A DNA stretch of 64,000 nt, taken from assembly GCA_902777385.1 (NCBI GenBank), contig CACYTP010000007.1:1-64000 (forward strand). Reading direction: 5' to 3'. The DNA is from an uncultured bacterium. Its GTDB lineage: Bacteria; Cyanobacteriota; Vampirovibrionia; Gastranaerophilales; Gastranaerophilaceae. This document shows, in pieces, positions 9,410-17,799 of this stretch. Position 1 is the first letter of the stretch. Every line of letters begins with the position of its first letter. The notes under the pieces were generated by a model. It had not been told where the DNA came from. It was given only the letters and a program-made list of their open reading frames with translations, and ran no database searches. The position numbers and the translations under genes are program-made.

Positions 9410-9871
9410 TAAAAATTCTGTTAGCTTGGTTTTATAACACATAGACTTTTAAGTGCAAATTTATACAAAAAGGGTACTTAAGTGCGTAGGCTGCAATTTT
9501 TTGCAGGGGTAAATGAATTTTCAAATTACCAATTTGTCCTTTTGTGTGATTTAGTTTTTGTCGGCATTTGAGGCAAATTTTTACCCTTTTAAAATCCCAA
9601 ATTTGGAATTTTAAGGACTGAAAATGGACATTTCGGATATTTTGAGTCAACCAATTTACGACCTTACGAAATCGCTAAAATTTACTAAAATTAGCAACTT
9701 TACCAACTCAAAATCTTTACCCCTTCCGACCAAATGTCCTGTTAAAAGGCACCGTTGCCTCCTTGCAATGACAGACATATTTACTGTAACTTTATTCTGC
9801 AAATAAGCCTCCGCCCTCGGCTCGCTCCCGCCGAACCGGAAATTCTGCCGGTTCTTGTCCTAACCTTATAC

Positions 9872-9909
9872 AAATAAAAAGAGATATCTTTCGATACCTC
9901 TTTTTATTT
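9872..9909 (-). terminator. Rho-independent terminator after tRNA-Leu
   Basis: AAATAAAAAGAG and CTCTTTTTATTT form a 12-bp stem around a short loop immediately 3' of the tRNA on the minus strand. The symmetry could also stop transcription from the other side. Confidence 0.7.
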
Positions 9910-9994
9910 GCCGAAGGCCGGAGTCGAACCGGCACGTGGGGTGAACCACACCAGATTTTGAGTCTGGCACGTCTACCAATTTCATCACTTCGGC
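9910..9994 (-). tRNA. tRNA-Leu (anticodon CAA)
   Basis: 85-nt class II tRNA on the minus strand. The acceptor arms GCCGAAG and CTTCGGC pair. The anticodon stem CCAGA/TCTGG holds loop CTCAAAA, giving anticodon CAA (reads UUG). A long variable arm (GTGG/CCAC) and T-arm GCCGG-TTCGACT-CCGGC follow. The 3' CCA is not encoded. The long variable arm and anticodon agree on leucine. Confidence 0.95.
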
Positions 9995-10190
9995 TTGTGT
10001 CGTATATGATAAAATTTTGTCCGTACCTCTATACTACCAAAAACAAAATAAATATCAACTTATTTTTTAATTTTTCTTCAAATCTTTACTTTTTCTGAAA
10101 TAGCCTTAAAATATATTATGTAGTTCAGGTTCATTTTTTATTGTTTTATTTAATATGTGAATATTATATATACTGTAAAAAAGAGGTAAA

Positions 10191-10967
10191 ATGAGAAAAC
10201 TTTTTGTATTAATATTAACTTTATTTTTAACATGTACGTTTGCTGTTCAAGCGGAACCCTTGACCGGAGGGGTAAAAGAAACAGGTAATGCCAGCCGTGT
10301 ACTTGATGCTAAAACCGATGCTCCGATTGAAGGTGCTATTATTTCTATACCCCAAATCGGATATAAGACAAAAACAGATGAAAACGGTGCATTCGCTCTT
10401 AATGCTTCAATTAACGGTGAAACTATTATGTCTGTACGAAAAAGCGGCTATCGCCCTTTTTCAATTACCATTGACAAAAATATTGCTTCTCGTCCTATGA
10501 TTCTGGGTATTCAAAAAAGTGATATGATGGATGTTGTGATTGATGAAGATATGATTCACCTTGGGGATGATACTTTTTCAAAAGGTTCTGCAAATTGCAA
10601 TGAGTTCAAGCTTAAAGCAGTCGGACCTACTTATGTAAAACGCTTCAAAATGACTGCAAATACGCTTAATTATAATAATTACCTCGTAATCGGTTCAATA
10701 ATCGGTGTTGATACCAAAATGGCTCATAATATGAAACAAAACGATATAGAATCATACTCAAGTCCGCCCGAAGTATTTTTTAACGGTAAAAAAATCGCCG
10801 AAATTAAATTGAACGGGGATGACCAAAAAATCAAACTCCCAAAATCCCTTATTAGACCTGATGATATAAATGAAATAGCTATTCAGACAGGGATAAATCT
10901 TTTTAATAAAGTCAGACTTGACTATGATGATATTGAACTGATGAATTTATCTGTTCAAACCGAATAA
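10191..10967 (+). CDS. Secreted protein with carboxypeptidase-regulatory-like domain
   Basis: 258 aa with a signal peptide (about 1-21, ending AVQAE). Residues about 33-100 match a carboxypeptidase regulatory-like (transthyretin-type) beta-sandwich: the pattern R.LDAKTDAPIEGA.I..P..GYKTKTDENGAF followed by G....S..KSGY. Such modules are common in surface proteins of diderms. The remaining 150 residues are unknown; they contain a DDTF...C region and a C-terminal beta-rich part. The ATG follows AAGAGG at normal spacing. The gene ends just before a strong terminator. Confidence 0.7.
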   Translation: MRKLFVLILTLFLTCTFAVQAEPLTGGVKETGNASRVLDAKTDAPIEGAIISIPQIGYKTKTDENGAFALNASINGETIMSVRKSGYRPFSITIDKNIASRPMILGIQKSDMMDVVIDEDMIHLGDDTFSKGSANCNEFKLKAVGPTYVKRFKMTANTLNYNNYLVIGSIIGVDTKMAHNMKQNDIESYSSPPEVFFNGKKIAEIKLNGDDQKIKLPKSLIRPDDINEIAIQTGINLFNKVRLDYDDIELMNLSVQTE

Positions 10968-10973
10968 ATCACG

Positions 10974-11008
10974 AAAGAAATCCGCCCATATAACCGGCGG
11001 ATTTCTTT
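10974..11008. terminator. Rho-independent terminator (probably bidirectional)
   Basis: A 13-bp perfect stem, AAAGAAATCCGCC paired with GGCGGATTTCTTT, with a 9-nt loop lies between two convergent genes. It is A-rich on one side and T-rich on the other, so it can serve both. Confidence 0.85.
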
Positions 11009-11048
11009 ATAATATATATAAAATCACATCAAAATAGCAAATTCCCTA

Positions 11049-11408
11049 TTAACTTAGAGCCATTAACGCTTTTACTGAACGAGCGTTATCTCTTACATCC
11101 TCTTCAGTGTGGTTGTTTACTGTATCTTCTAATATGTTCATAGCTTCTGTTTTGTCTTCAAGTGAAAGTAATTCGTTGATTGTGCTCATAGCAACAACAG
11201 TACTTAAATCGTTGATGCCTTTACCCTCATTTGATATTACTACTTCCAACGAATCGTGTACGTTTTTCTTAACTAATGCTCTTGATGTTAATTCTCTGAC
11301 TTCGTCATTAGCTGAGTTTGTACCTACTTCGTTTAATACATTGATTGATTCAGGATCAGTGTGAATTGACAATGCATCAATAATTTTTCTTACTTTATTC
11401 ATTTCCAT
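11049..11408 (-). CDS. Hypothetical 119-aa helical protein
   Basis: Not recognised. All-helical by composition, with Asp/Glu/Asn/Val-rich helices of about 30-35 residues that look like two or three HEAT/ARM-type repeats (D-E-V-R-E-L-T-S-R-A-L; D-V-R-D-N-A-R-S-V-K-A-L). A scaffold role is possible but unproven. The start at 11408 is supported by GGAGGG nine bases upstream. It follows the 165-aa gene by 14 bp and is surely co-transcribed with it. Confidence 0.65.
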   Translation of the reverse strand: MEMNKVRKIIDALSIHTDPESINVLNEVGTNSANDEVRELTSRALVKKNVHDSLEVVISNEGKGINDLSTVVAMSTINELLSLEDKTEAMNILEDTVNNHTEEDVRDNARSVKALMALS

Positions 11409-11422
11409 CTTTTAAATCCCTC

Positions 11423-11920
11423 CTATGCAGCAGTACTCAAGCTTTCTACCAATAAATCGTGTAACTCTGTTACAGGTTTTGCTGCATACATGTTAACTTC
11501 TTTTGCATATTTTGCCTCGTCCCATTTTGCTTTTATGGCACGACCGGCATCCATAATACTTGGAACTTTTGTTTCATTTAAGAAATTCCAGGTACCTGTA
11601 ATATCATTTTTAATTCTGTTGCAGAATGCTGCAATATTTTCAATGCCCTTTCTGAATGTAGGGAATGCTTCCCCTAAAGAGCCTACAAACGCTGATGCCA
11701 TTCTTTTAATCTTAGAGATAGAAGGTGTTTTTTCAGCACCTGTGAATGTTGTTGTTTCAAATACGTCAGCTGTTAACACATCAACCTTCATGTTTGATTT
11801 AGCAAACGGGTTGTAACTGTTGCCTTTTACAGGTTGTACTGTACTTCTTGAATCTGTTTCATACTTGCTTCCATTAAAAAGGCGTGGGATAACATTGCTA
11901 ATCTGAAATGAATTTGCCAT
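11423..11920 (-). CDS. Hypothetical 165-aa protein
   Basis: Not recognised. Soluble protein; residues 1-60 look flexible (Asn/Ser/Thr-rich, with a FTG motif near residue 60), followed by amphipathic helices up to the C-terminus. AAAGGA lies upstream of the ATG. It is the first gene of a two-gene operon with the helical 119-aa protein. The N-terminal style is similar to other short proteins in this window, so it is likely lineage-specific. Confidence 0.6.
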   Translation of the reverse strand: MANSFQISNVIPRLFNGSKYETDSRSTVQPVKGNSYNPFAKSNMKVDVLTADVFETTTFTGAEKTPSISKIKRMASAFVGSLGEAFPTFRKGIENIAAFCNRIKNDITGTWNFLNETKVPSIMDAGRAIKAKWDEAKYAKEVNMYAAKPVTELHDLLVESLSTAA

Positions 11921-12051
11921 TTTTAATAATCCTTTCTTTTGTAATATATATAAAAACTTTACACACTATAGCATATCACACGATTTCATATCGCCATCAA
12001 CTTTTTGGAGGATTATTTATTTAAAAAATTATACTTTTAATTGAGATTTTA

Positions 12052-12060
12052 TGATAATAT
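12052..12060 (+). promoter_or_regulatory. Extended -10 abutting mazG start (leaderless)
   Basis: TGA-TAATAT, then six bases (TTAGTC), then the ATG at 12067. No Shine-Dalgarno is present; the -35 is weak. Confidence 0.5.
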
Positions 12061-12066
12061 TTAGTC

Positions 12067-12831
12067 ATGGAAGTTAAAGAATTTAAGGAACTTGTAGATG
12101 TCATAGCTCGCTTGAGAGCACCTGACGGCTGTCCTTGGGACAAAGAGCAAACGCACAAATCCCTCAAACCAAATATGCTTGAAGAAGCTTACGAGGCCGT
12201 TGATGCAATAGACAGCGGGGATATGTCTAATTTAAAAGAAGAACTCGGAGATGTGCTTTTGCAGGTTGTTCTTCATGCCCAAATCGCTTCAGAAGAAGGT
12301 GCTTTCAATATAGAAGATGTCGCAAGAGAGTTAAAAGAAAAATTAATTCACCGTCATCCGCATGTGTTTGGAGATACAAAGGTTAAGTCAGCTGATGACG
12401 TTGTAATTAACTGGGATAAGTTAAAGCAAGAAGAGAAAACTTACAGAAAATCTGCTATGGACGGTATTTCAAAATCTCAGTCTGCACTTATGAGTGCTCA
12501 GAAAATAAGTAAAAAAGCTGTGAAAGTCGGGTTTGAATGGCCAAATGAAGATTCTTTGTATGACTGTATAAAATCTGAGTTTGATGAATTTAGAGAAGCC
12601 GAAAAGGAGCAGGACAAAGATCACATGGAAGAAGAATATGGTGATATCCTCTTTGCTACCGTAAATCTTGCACGTTGGAATAAAATTGACGCTGAACAAG
12701 CGTTGTTGAGAGCTAATAAAAAGTTTATGGCAAGATTTAGAAAGATGGAAGAACTTGCGGAAAAACCCTTGACCGAATATTCATTTCAAGAGTATGATGA
12801 ATTATGGAAACGTGCTAAAAAAGAAGTTTAA
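12067..12831 (+). CDS. mazG: Nucleoside triphosphate pyrophosphohydrolase MazG
   Basis: 254-aa enzyme hydrolysing NTPs and dNTPs to NMP plus pyrophosphate; family members clear noncanonical nucleotides and modulate stress. It shows the tandem MazG layout. The N-terminal domain has LRAPDGCPWDKEQTH and the metal-binding EEAYEAVDAID...EELGDVLLQVV pattern (E-x-x-E and E-x-x-D). The second domain near residues 170-220 repeats E-F-D-E-F...EEEYGDILFATVNLARW. The length is normal for the bacterial protein. A 110-aa membrane protein follows after 11 bp and is probably co-transcribed. Confidence 0.93.
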   Translation: MEVKEFKELVDVIARLRAPDGCPWDKEQTHKSLKPNMLEEAYEAVDAIDSGDMSNLKEELGDVLLQVVLHAQIASEEGAFNIEDVARELKEKLIHRHPHVFGDTKVKSADDVVINWDKLKQEEKTYRKSAMDGISKSQSALMSAQKISKKAVKVGFEWPNEDSLYDCIKSEFDEFREAEKEQDKDHMEEEYGDILFATVNLARWNKIDAEQALLRANKKFMARFRKMEELAEKPLTEYSFQEYDELWKRAKKEV

Positions 12832-12842
12832 GGGGTTATTTT

Positions 12843-13175
12843 ATGCCTGATGATGATAATGATAAGCGTGATAAGATTGCTGCGATACTTGGAATAATTA
12901 TTCTTCTTTTGTTTGGAGTTTTTGTAGGTTCGCTGCTTGATATGGCATTAAAACCTGTTATGATAAGACGTTACGTCCCGAAACAACAGCATACGCCAAG
13001 TGCATTTGATAAAATTAAATCAGTAATAATGTTGCCATTTTATTATGTTGTAACATATCCTTCTATGTTAATGAATATTGAGGATGGCGGAATTCCTTGT
13101 CAACAGCAGTCCCAGCCTGTTGAGATGCAAAAAAGGGCTATTGATCCTGCCATGTTTTCAAGATTTAGAAAATAA
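12843..13175 (+). CDS. Hypothetical 110-aa single-pass membrane protein
   Basis: Not recognised. A charged N-terminus (MPDDDNDKRDK) precedes one strong hydrophobic helix (about residues 12-35), and a weaker hydrophobic stretch lies near 60-75. The C-terminus is Gln/Pro-rich. It starts 11 bp after mazG, with GGGG as a possible ribosome site, so it is likely translated from the mazG message. No function can be assigned. Confidence 0.6.
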   Translation: MPDDDNDKRDKIAAILGIIILLLFGVFVGSLLDMALKPVMIRRYVPKQQHTPSAFDKIKSVIMLPFYYVVTYPSMLMNIEDGGIPCQQQSQPVEMQKRAIDPAMFSRFRK

Positions 13176-13300
13176 TTGTAATTTGTTTTTATAATATTTG
13201 TAAACTTTTTTGTTTTTTACTGGCAAATTTTTTTATCTCATGTTTTTATATAAAAAAGAAAAATTTAATAGGGTTTACATCACAATATAAAGGCGGAAAA

Positions 13301-14164
13301 ATGACTGGAATTACAATCAGTGATATAAAGGCGAAACAAGATAACGGTTCTAAAAAATATTATGGCAGCCAAAATCTTATTTATATAAAGGACAGATTGT
13401 TTAAATTATTCTCCGAGGAGATGAATTCCCCTGATTCTATTTTTATTAAGGTAAACGATAATGTAATCGGCAAAATAGCCTCTTTTATTTCCGGAGATAT
13501 AAAAAGAGCATGTTCTGTAGGTATTGCAGGTGAAACAGCGAGCGGAAAATCAACGGTTACTTTTGATGTAATAGATAAAATTAATGAGTTTGCAGCAAGC
13601 CGCAATCTTTCGGATATAATTACAAGAATTAATATTGATGATTATTATTATGACAGATCGGAGATGGTTCAGGCTGCAGGCAGTTTCGCAGAATTTGCAA
13701 AGCATTATGATTTAGACATTCCTGAGGCTCTTGAACTGGAATTAATGAAAGAACACATGTCAAGATTAATGAAGGGCGAAGACGTGTATCTTCCAAAGTA
13801 TGATATGTCAGGTACAGCAAAGAGATATGATAATTATACTCTTGTGAAGCCGTCTAAAATCATTATATCGGAAGGTTTGTTTGCTCTTACCGATAAGATT
13901 GCGGATGCATTTGATTTTAAGATATACGTTGATGTATCGGTTCATGCACAGAAAGAAAGATTTTATATAAGAGCAGCTGAAAGAGGACTTGGCGATTCGA
14001 CTGAGGAAGTTTATAAAAACGCATCAAGAAAAGCCCAGATTTACGTTCATCCTACAATGAAAAAAGCTGACATAATCTTGTCCGGTGAAGCTTGCAGAGA
14101 AAATTACAAAAACTTTATCAATAAATTAATATCTATAATCTGTGAAATTCACGATATAGCTTAG
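13301..14164 (+). CDS. Uridine kinase / phosphoribulokinase-family P-loop kinase
   Basis: 287 aa. A Walker A loop, GIAGETASGKST (about residues 73-84), is followed by the family's INIDDYYYDRS segment, the equivalent of the uridine kinase D-D-F-Y motif, and by K-I-I-I-S-E-G-L-F-A-L (Walker B/lid region). This matches the uridine kinase/PRK superfamily, which phosphorylates uridine or related ribosides for nucleotide salvage. The first 70 residues are an extension not found in classical Udk, so the exact substrate is uncertain. AAAGGCGG lies before the ATG. Confidence 0.8.
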   Translation: MTGITISDIKAKQDNGSKKYYGSQNLIYIKDRLFKLFSEEMNSPDSIFIKVNDNVIGKIASFISGDIKRACSVGIAGETASGKSTVTFDVIDKINEFAASRNLSDIITRINIDDYYYDRSEMVQAAGSFAEFAKHYDLDIPEALELELMKEHMSRLMKGEDVYLPKYDMSGTAKRYDNYTLVKPSKIIISEGLFALTDKIADAFDFKIYVDVSVHAQKERFYIRAAERGLGDSTEEVYKNASRKAQIYVHPTMKKADIILSGEACRENYKNFINKLISIICEIHDIA

Positions 14165-14272
14165 GGGAATTATCCGTTCAAAATATTACAACCTATGTAA
14201 AAGACTTTCCCTTAGATTAATAATGTGCTACAATATTGTCGGTACATTTTTAATTATTGATTGGGTGAGAAA

Positions 14273-14641
14273 ATGAAGAAGATTCTTATTGTTGATGATG
14301 AGCAGGATATTGTGGAAAGTCTGAAATTTGTTCTTGAATCGAACGACTATACCTGTTACTGTGCCTATAACGGCGAAGACGGGTTAAGACTTGCAAAAGA
14401 AATTGTCCCTGATTTGATGATTTTGGATGTCATGATGCCGAAAATTAACGGCTACAAAATAAGCAGATTACTGAAGTTTGACAGTAAATACAAAAATATT
14501 CCTATATTGATGGTTACGGCACGTTCTCAAGAAGAAGATAAACTTATCGGGGAGGAGACCGGTGCTGATGAGTATATTACAAAACCTTTCGAAATTGATG
14601 AGGTTGTGGATAAAGTTAACGGTTATTTAAAAGGAAATTAA
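14273..14641 (+). CDS. Stand-alone response regulator receiver protein
   Basis: 122-aa CheY-like receiver with no output domain. Acidic pocket KKILIVDDEQD, phospho-acceptor Asp in LMILDVMMPK, the Thr switch in ILMVTARS, and the Lys in YITKPFEID are all present. It should be phosphorylated by a histidine kinase; the nearest in the window is 32 kb away. Five bases separate it from the PilB-like gene, so it probably controls or forms part of that machinery. The start ATG at 14273 aligns with the beta-1 strand. Confidence 0.93.
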   Translation: MKKILIVDDEQDIVESLKFVLESNDYTCYCAYNGEDGLRLAKEIVPDLMILDVMMPKINGYKISRLLKFDSKYKNIPILMVTARSQEEDKLIGEETGADEYITKPFEIDEVVDKVNGYLKGN

Positions 14642-14646
14642 TCTTC

Positions 14647-16035
14647 ATGGAAACGGTTACAAATAAAACTTTGGAAAAACTTAAATATGATTTGGTACGT
14701 TCCGGTTTAGTCCCTTACGAAACCATTGAACAGGCGGAAGAAATTGCTCAGGCTCAGAATGTCAATATAGGACAGGTTTTGATTAATTCAGGTGCTATTA
14801 CTGAGGATGCAATCATTAAATTTCTTGAGTCAAAATTGCATATTCCGTCGGTTAATCTTGAGGATTATGCACTGGATAAAAATTGCTTAAAATATGTAAG
14901 TTTTTCTGATGCAAGAAAATATAAAATTATCCCGTTATTCAAGATAGAAGATACTTTGACGGTTGCCATGGCAGATCCGTTGGATTTGTTTGCAATTGAT
15001 AAAATTGTTGAAACTGCAGAATGCTCTATTGAGCCTGTAATTGCTACTGAGGTAAGTATTCTAAAGAAGATTGATGAATATTACAAGACGGATATAACTG
15101 TCGGAGAAATTAATACAATGAGTGATGCGGAGGGTTTTGACTGGAGAAATGAACTTCACAGTGAAGATCTGAGTGATAATCACATGCAAAAAATTATCCG
15201 TGCAATATTGAAGCAGGCAATAATTGAGAATGTCCATGAAGTTAGTTTTCAGGGTGAAAATGAAGGCTTTTTCGTAAATTTTAAAAAAGACGGAGAAGTT
15301 CTGAATAAAGGTGAAATCCCAAATGTGCTGGTGTCGTCGTTTATCTCTAAATTAAAGATGTTATCCGAGTTGGATCCGTCTGTGTCAGAGGTTCCGCAGC
15401 TCGGGAAATTATGTTTTAAAGTCGATGATTTGGCTGTAATTGCAAGTGTTTCCACTTTCCCGACAATTATGGGTGAGAGAATATTTTTAAAGATATATAT
15501 GCCGCCAAAGAAATTGTCTGAAATTGTCAATTCCGAAAAGCAAATGCAGATTATTAACAATGCAATTAACGAGTCCGGCATTATTTTGGTTTGCGGAGCT
15601 CCGTTGAGCGGCAAAACGCATATTATTTATTCGTTGCTGCTTGAAATTGCTTCAAGAAATAAGCATAAAAATATCATGACTCTTGAAAGTTTGGCAAAAT
15701 ATAATCTTGATGGCGTTAATCAGTGCGAATTAAATGAAAATGTCAATTTTAACATGGATAAGGCTTCGAGATTTATTGAATTCCAATCCCCTGATATTAT
15801 ATATCTGGAGGGTGTAAAGACCAAAGAAACATTCGATTATTATGCAAGCCTTGTTTATGAAAATAAAACGATTCTAATGGAATTTCTGGCAAATAATATG
15901 GAAGAGCTGCGTAATAAAATGGCTTTTTCTGATTTTGAAACTTTGAAATCCCTGATTAGTTGCATGATATTTATTCACTCAAAATATAGTATTGAAATCT
16001 TTGATAAGCAGACAATACAGAAGTATTTGGCATAG
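14647..16035 (+). CDS. Divergent PilB/GspE-type ATPase with degenerate nucleotide site
   Basis: 462 aa. Residues about 1-150 match the MshEN/GspE N-terminal module (G-Q-V-L-I-N-S-G-A-I-T; I-P-L-F..E-D-T-L-T-V-A-M-A-D-P-L-D). Residues about 180-450 align with the secretion ATPase core, but key parts are altered. Walker A is GAPLSGKTH rather than the usual GPTGSGKTT; the Walker B region is SPDIIYLEGVKTKET in place of DPDI..GEIRD.ET; and the zinc tetracysteine motif is absent. Lys-Thr of Walker A survives, so nucleotide binding is possible, but hydrolysis is doubtful. It follows a receiver gene and may be a regulatory subunit for type IV pili. Confidence 0.75.
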   Translation: METVTNKTLEKLKYDLVRSGLVPYETIEQAEEIAQAQNVNIGQVLINSGAITEDAIIKFLESKLHIPSVNLEDYALDKNCLKYVSFSDARKYKIIPLFKIEDTLTVAMADPLDLFAIDKIVETAECSIEPVIATEVSILKKIDEYYKTDITVGEINTMSDAEGFDWRNELHSEDLSDNHMQKIIRAILKQAIIENVHEVSFQGENEGFFVNFKKDGEVLNKGEIPNVLVSSFISKLKMLSELDPSVSEVPQLGKLCFKVDDLAVIASVSTFPTIMGERIFLKIYMPPKKLSEIVNSEKQMQIINNAINESGIILVCGAPLSGKTHIIYSLLLEIASRNKHKNIMTLESLAKYNLDGVNQCELNENVNFNMDKASRFIEFQSPDIIYLEGVKTKETFDYYASLVYENKTILMEFLANNMEELRNKMAFSDFETLKSLISCMIFIHSKYSIEIFDKQTIQKYLA

Positions 16036-16097
16036 TTATGATAGTATTGTTATAACATACAGCAACTATGTACAAAATTGGCAGATACTGGCAATCG

Positions 16098-16730
16098 TTA
16101 TTTAAAACAGAACGGCAAAATTTTCAAATTCTTCTTTTTTTCCTGAGCTTGTTTCTCAGCAAGATTGTCAGGCAATTCGTAACACTTAATACATCTTGCT
16201 TCATAAGTTTCATCTCCACCAATCATTATAAGAGGAGAACTTTTGTCGGCAGGTTTTCCGTCAATTAATCTCTGTGTTCGGGTAGCATGCTCACAACCAC
16301 ACTTCATACATACAGCATGCAGTTTATCAACCGATGTTGCTATACACATTAACTGAGGCATGCTACCGAACGGTTCTGCTTTAAAATCTAATTCCAAACC
16401 TGTACCTATGACTTTTTTACCCTCAGACATAAGTCTTGAAATAACTTTTACAATATTAGAATCGAAAAACTGTAATTCGTCGATAGCAACTACTTCATCG
16501 TCAGGTTTTACAACGGAAAGAATACCAATAGCATGCTTAACTTTAACCGCATCAAGCCATAAACCGTTGCGTGACTCAATATAATCACCTTTTGCTCTTG
16601 TATCTACGTCAGGCGAAATTACTTTAACTTTTTTCTTTGCAATAATGCAGCGTCTGATTCTTCTCAAAAGTTCTTCAGTCTTTCCGCAGCTCATTGGTCC
16701 GGTAATTAATTCAAAACTGTACCCTTCCAT
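16098..16730 (-). CDS. tdk: Thymidine kinase (type II)
   Basis: 210-aa salvage enzyme phosphorylating thymidine. P-loop GPMSCGKT at residues 11-18, Walker B region VVAIDELQFF with the catalytic Glu, the GTGLELDFKAEPFG segment, and a structural zinc site from C-M-K-C and R-C-I-K-C (C-x2-C pairs) are all visible. The C-terminus after the last Cys pair is a Lys-rich tail. GGAGGAG precedes the ATG. The gene lies downstream of a TrmB-type regulator on the same strand, separated by 96 bp. Confidence 0.95.
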   Translation of the reverse strand: MEGYSFELITGPMSCGKTEELLRRIRRCIIAKKKVKVISPDVDTRAKGDYIESRNGLWLDAVKVKHAIGILSVVKPDDEVVAIDELQFFDSNIVKVISRLMSEGKKVIGTGLELDFKAEPFGSMPQLMCIATSVDKLHAVCMKCGCEHATRTQRLIDGKPADKSSPLIMIGGDETYEARCIKCYELPDNLAEKQAQEKKKNLKILPFCFK

Positions 16731-16826
16731 TACTCCTCCAAAACCAAGTAATCAACTATCTCCACATGGAATATTATATGCCCATGAAAAATTTTTGGCA
16801 CGCATGATTACAAAAATGTTACGTTA

Positions 16827-17645
16827 TTATTTAGATAAAAAATCCGTACCCATAAGAACTTTGTCTTTAAGCTTTTTAAGACCTGCACCATAAAAATATT
16901 TCAACTGTTCAGGAAATTGTTCCGCTATATCTGTCAGGTACATATCCTGCACAATGAACGCTTTTATTAAAAATACTATATCAGGATTTTTGGTCCATAC
17001 AATATTAGGTTCTTCTGTTTTGTTATACGATTCTGTTTTCCCAAATACTCCTTCAGTATTGTCACATGCTGCGAATATCATCTTACCGCCAATCGTTGGG
17101 ACTATGTCTTTGCCGGTGACATGTCTGGATACAGTACCAAAATTACACGGGAATCCGTCGTAAGCGACAATTTTAACTTCCAAGCCCCTGTTGTATGCGT
17201 CCAGTAAATTCCCCTCAAATAGTTTAAAGTCTGAATTCCAAAGTGCTATGATGATTTCTTTTTTGGCACTTTTTATTATTTCTGAAATCTTTGATTGTAC
17301 GGAATGTCCTCCTGTAATACTCAAAACAGGTTCGGTGTAATCATCTTTTACATTTGGCAGTTTTTTGTCCAATAAATCCAGAGTAGATGTTATTTCCCTT
17401 CTGTAACGTTTGGTAAGTTCTTTAGGACGTATTGGGGTGTAGGTTACGGGTTTTGTGGATGATGACGTAACGATATTGTCATTTTCAAGGGCTTTCAGTG
17501 TGTCGTAAGCCCTTGCCTGCGGAATATCTGCCAGTTTTGAAACCTCATAACCGGTTGCAGGATACTTTTTTAATAAAGCAAGATAAACCTTTGCTTCATA
17601 ACTGTTTAGACCTATGCTTTTTAAACTTTCTACCAATTCATCCAT
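16827..17645 (-). CDS. TrmB-family transcriptional regulator
   Basis: 272 aa. The N-terminal winged helix (about residues 1-75; L-K-S-I-G-L-N-S-Y-E-A-K-V-Y-L-A-L-L, then A-R-A-Y-D-T-L) and the effector domain (about 105-240; S-A-K-K-E-I-I-I-A-L-W, E-V-K-I-V-A-Y-D-G) match TrmB regulators, which sense sugars and control glycolytic or sugar-uptake genes. It is divergently transcribed from tpiA across a 154-bp gap, which makes tpiA an obvious candidate target. Its own mRNA should be leaderless: TTGCCT, 17 bp, TGC-TAAAAT, six bases, ATG. Confidence 0.87.
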   Translation of the reverse strand: MDELVESLKSIGLNSYEAKVYLALLKKYPATGYEVSKLADIPQARAYDTLKALENDNIVTSSSTKPVTYTPIRPKELTKRYRREITSTLDLLDKKLPNVKDDYTEPVLSITGGHSVQSKISEIIKSAKKEIIIALWNSDFKLFEGNLLDAYNRGLEVKIVAYDGFPCNFGTVSRHVTGKDIVPTIGGKMIFAACDNTEGVFGKTESYNKTEEPNIVWTKNPDIVFLIKAFIVQDMYLTDIAEQFPEQLKYFYGAGLKKLKDKVLMGTDFLSK

Positions 17646-17651
17646 AGGTCT

Positions 17652-17680
17652 ATTTTAGCAAATTCTAATTATTAAGGCAA
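17652..17680 (-). promoter_or_regulatory. Promoter of the TrmB gene (leaderless)
   Basis: Minus strand: TTGCCT (17675-17680), 17-bp spacer ending TGC, TAAAAT (17652-17657), then AGACCT and the ATG at 17645. No ribosome-binding site. This is one of the cleanest leaderless arrangements in the window. Confidence 0.7.
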
Positions 17681-17702
17681 CGTATGAATCTTCACAAGCA
17701 GT

Positions 17703-17719
17703 TATAAGTTTTCACTTAT
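17703..17719. promoter_or_regulatory. Inverted repeat TATAAGT...ACTTAT between trmB-like gene and tpiA
   Basis: ATAAGT and ACTTAT arms with a 4-bp spacer sit midway between the divergent genes. It is a possible operator. The same half-sites recur at 52286-52300 and 60835-60857. In such AT-rich DNA a chance origin cannot be excluded. Confidence 0.35.
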
Positions 17720-17799
17720 CTTTTTACTAGGCAATTGCATGTGAAAAATGTTCCATATATAATATTTGTGTAATTGTGACTAAGAAAAAGGAGATAAAT

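Larger units (their letters stand above)
9395..9909. other. Gene-poor region with fragments of repeats
   Basis: 515 bp with no supported gene. It contains an imperfect 22-bp palindrome around CCCAAATTTGG (9591-9612), a diverged fragment of the dispersed repeat terminus (CTTGCAATGACAGACAT, 9761-9777), and a GC-rich hairpin GAACCGG/CCGGTTC (9833-9839 and 9848-9854). Short open frames here have no ribosome site and no recognisable sequence. Confidence 0.5.

Noticed and set aside
9624..9806. Open frame of 60 codons in the gene-poor region
   Set aside because: It runs through a repeat fragment, has no ribosome site and no recognisable sequence.
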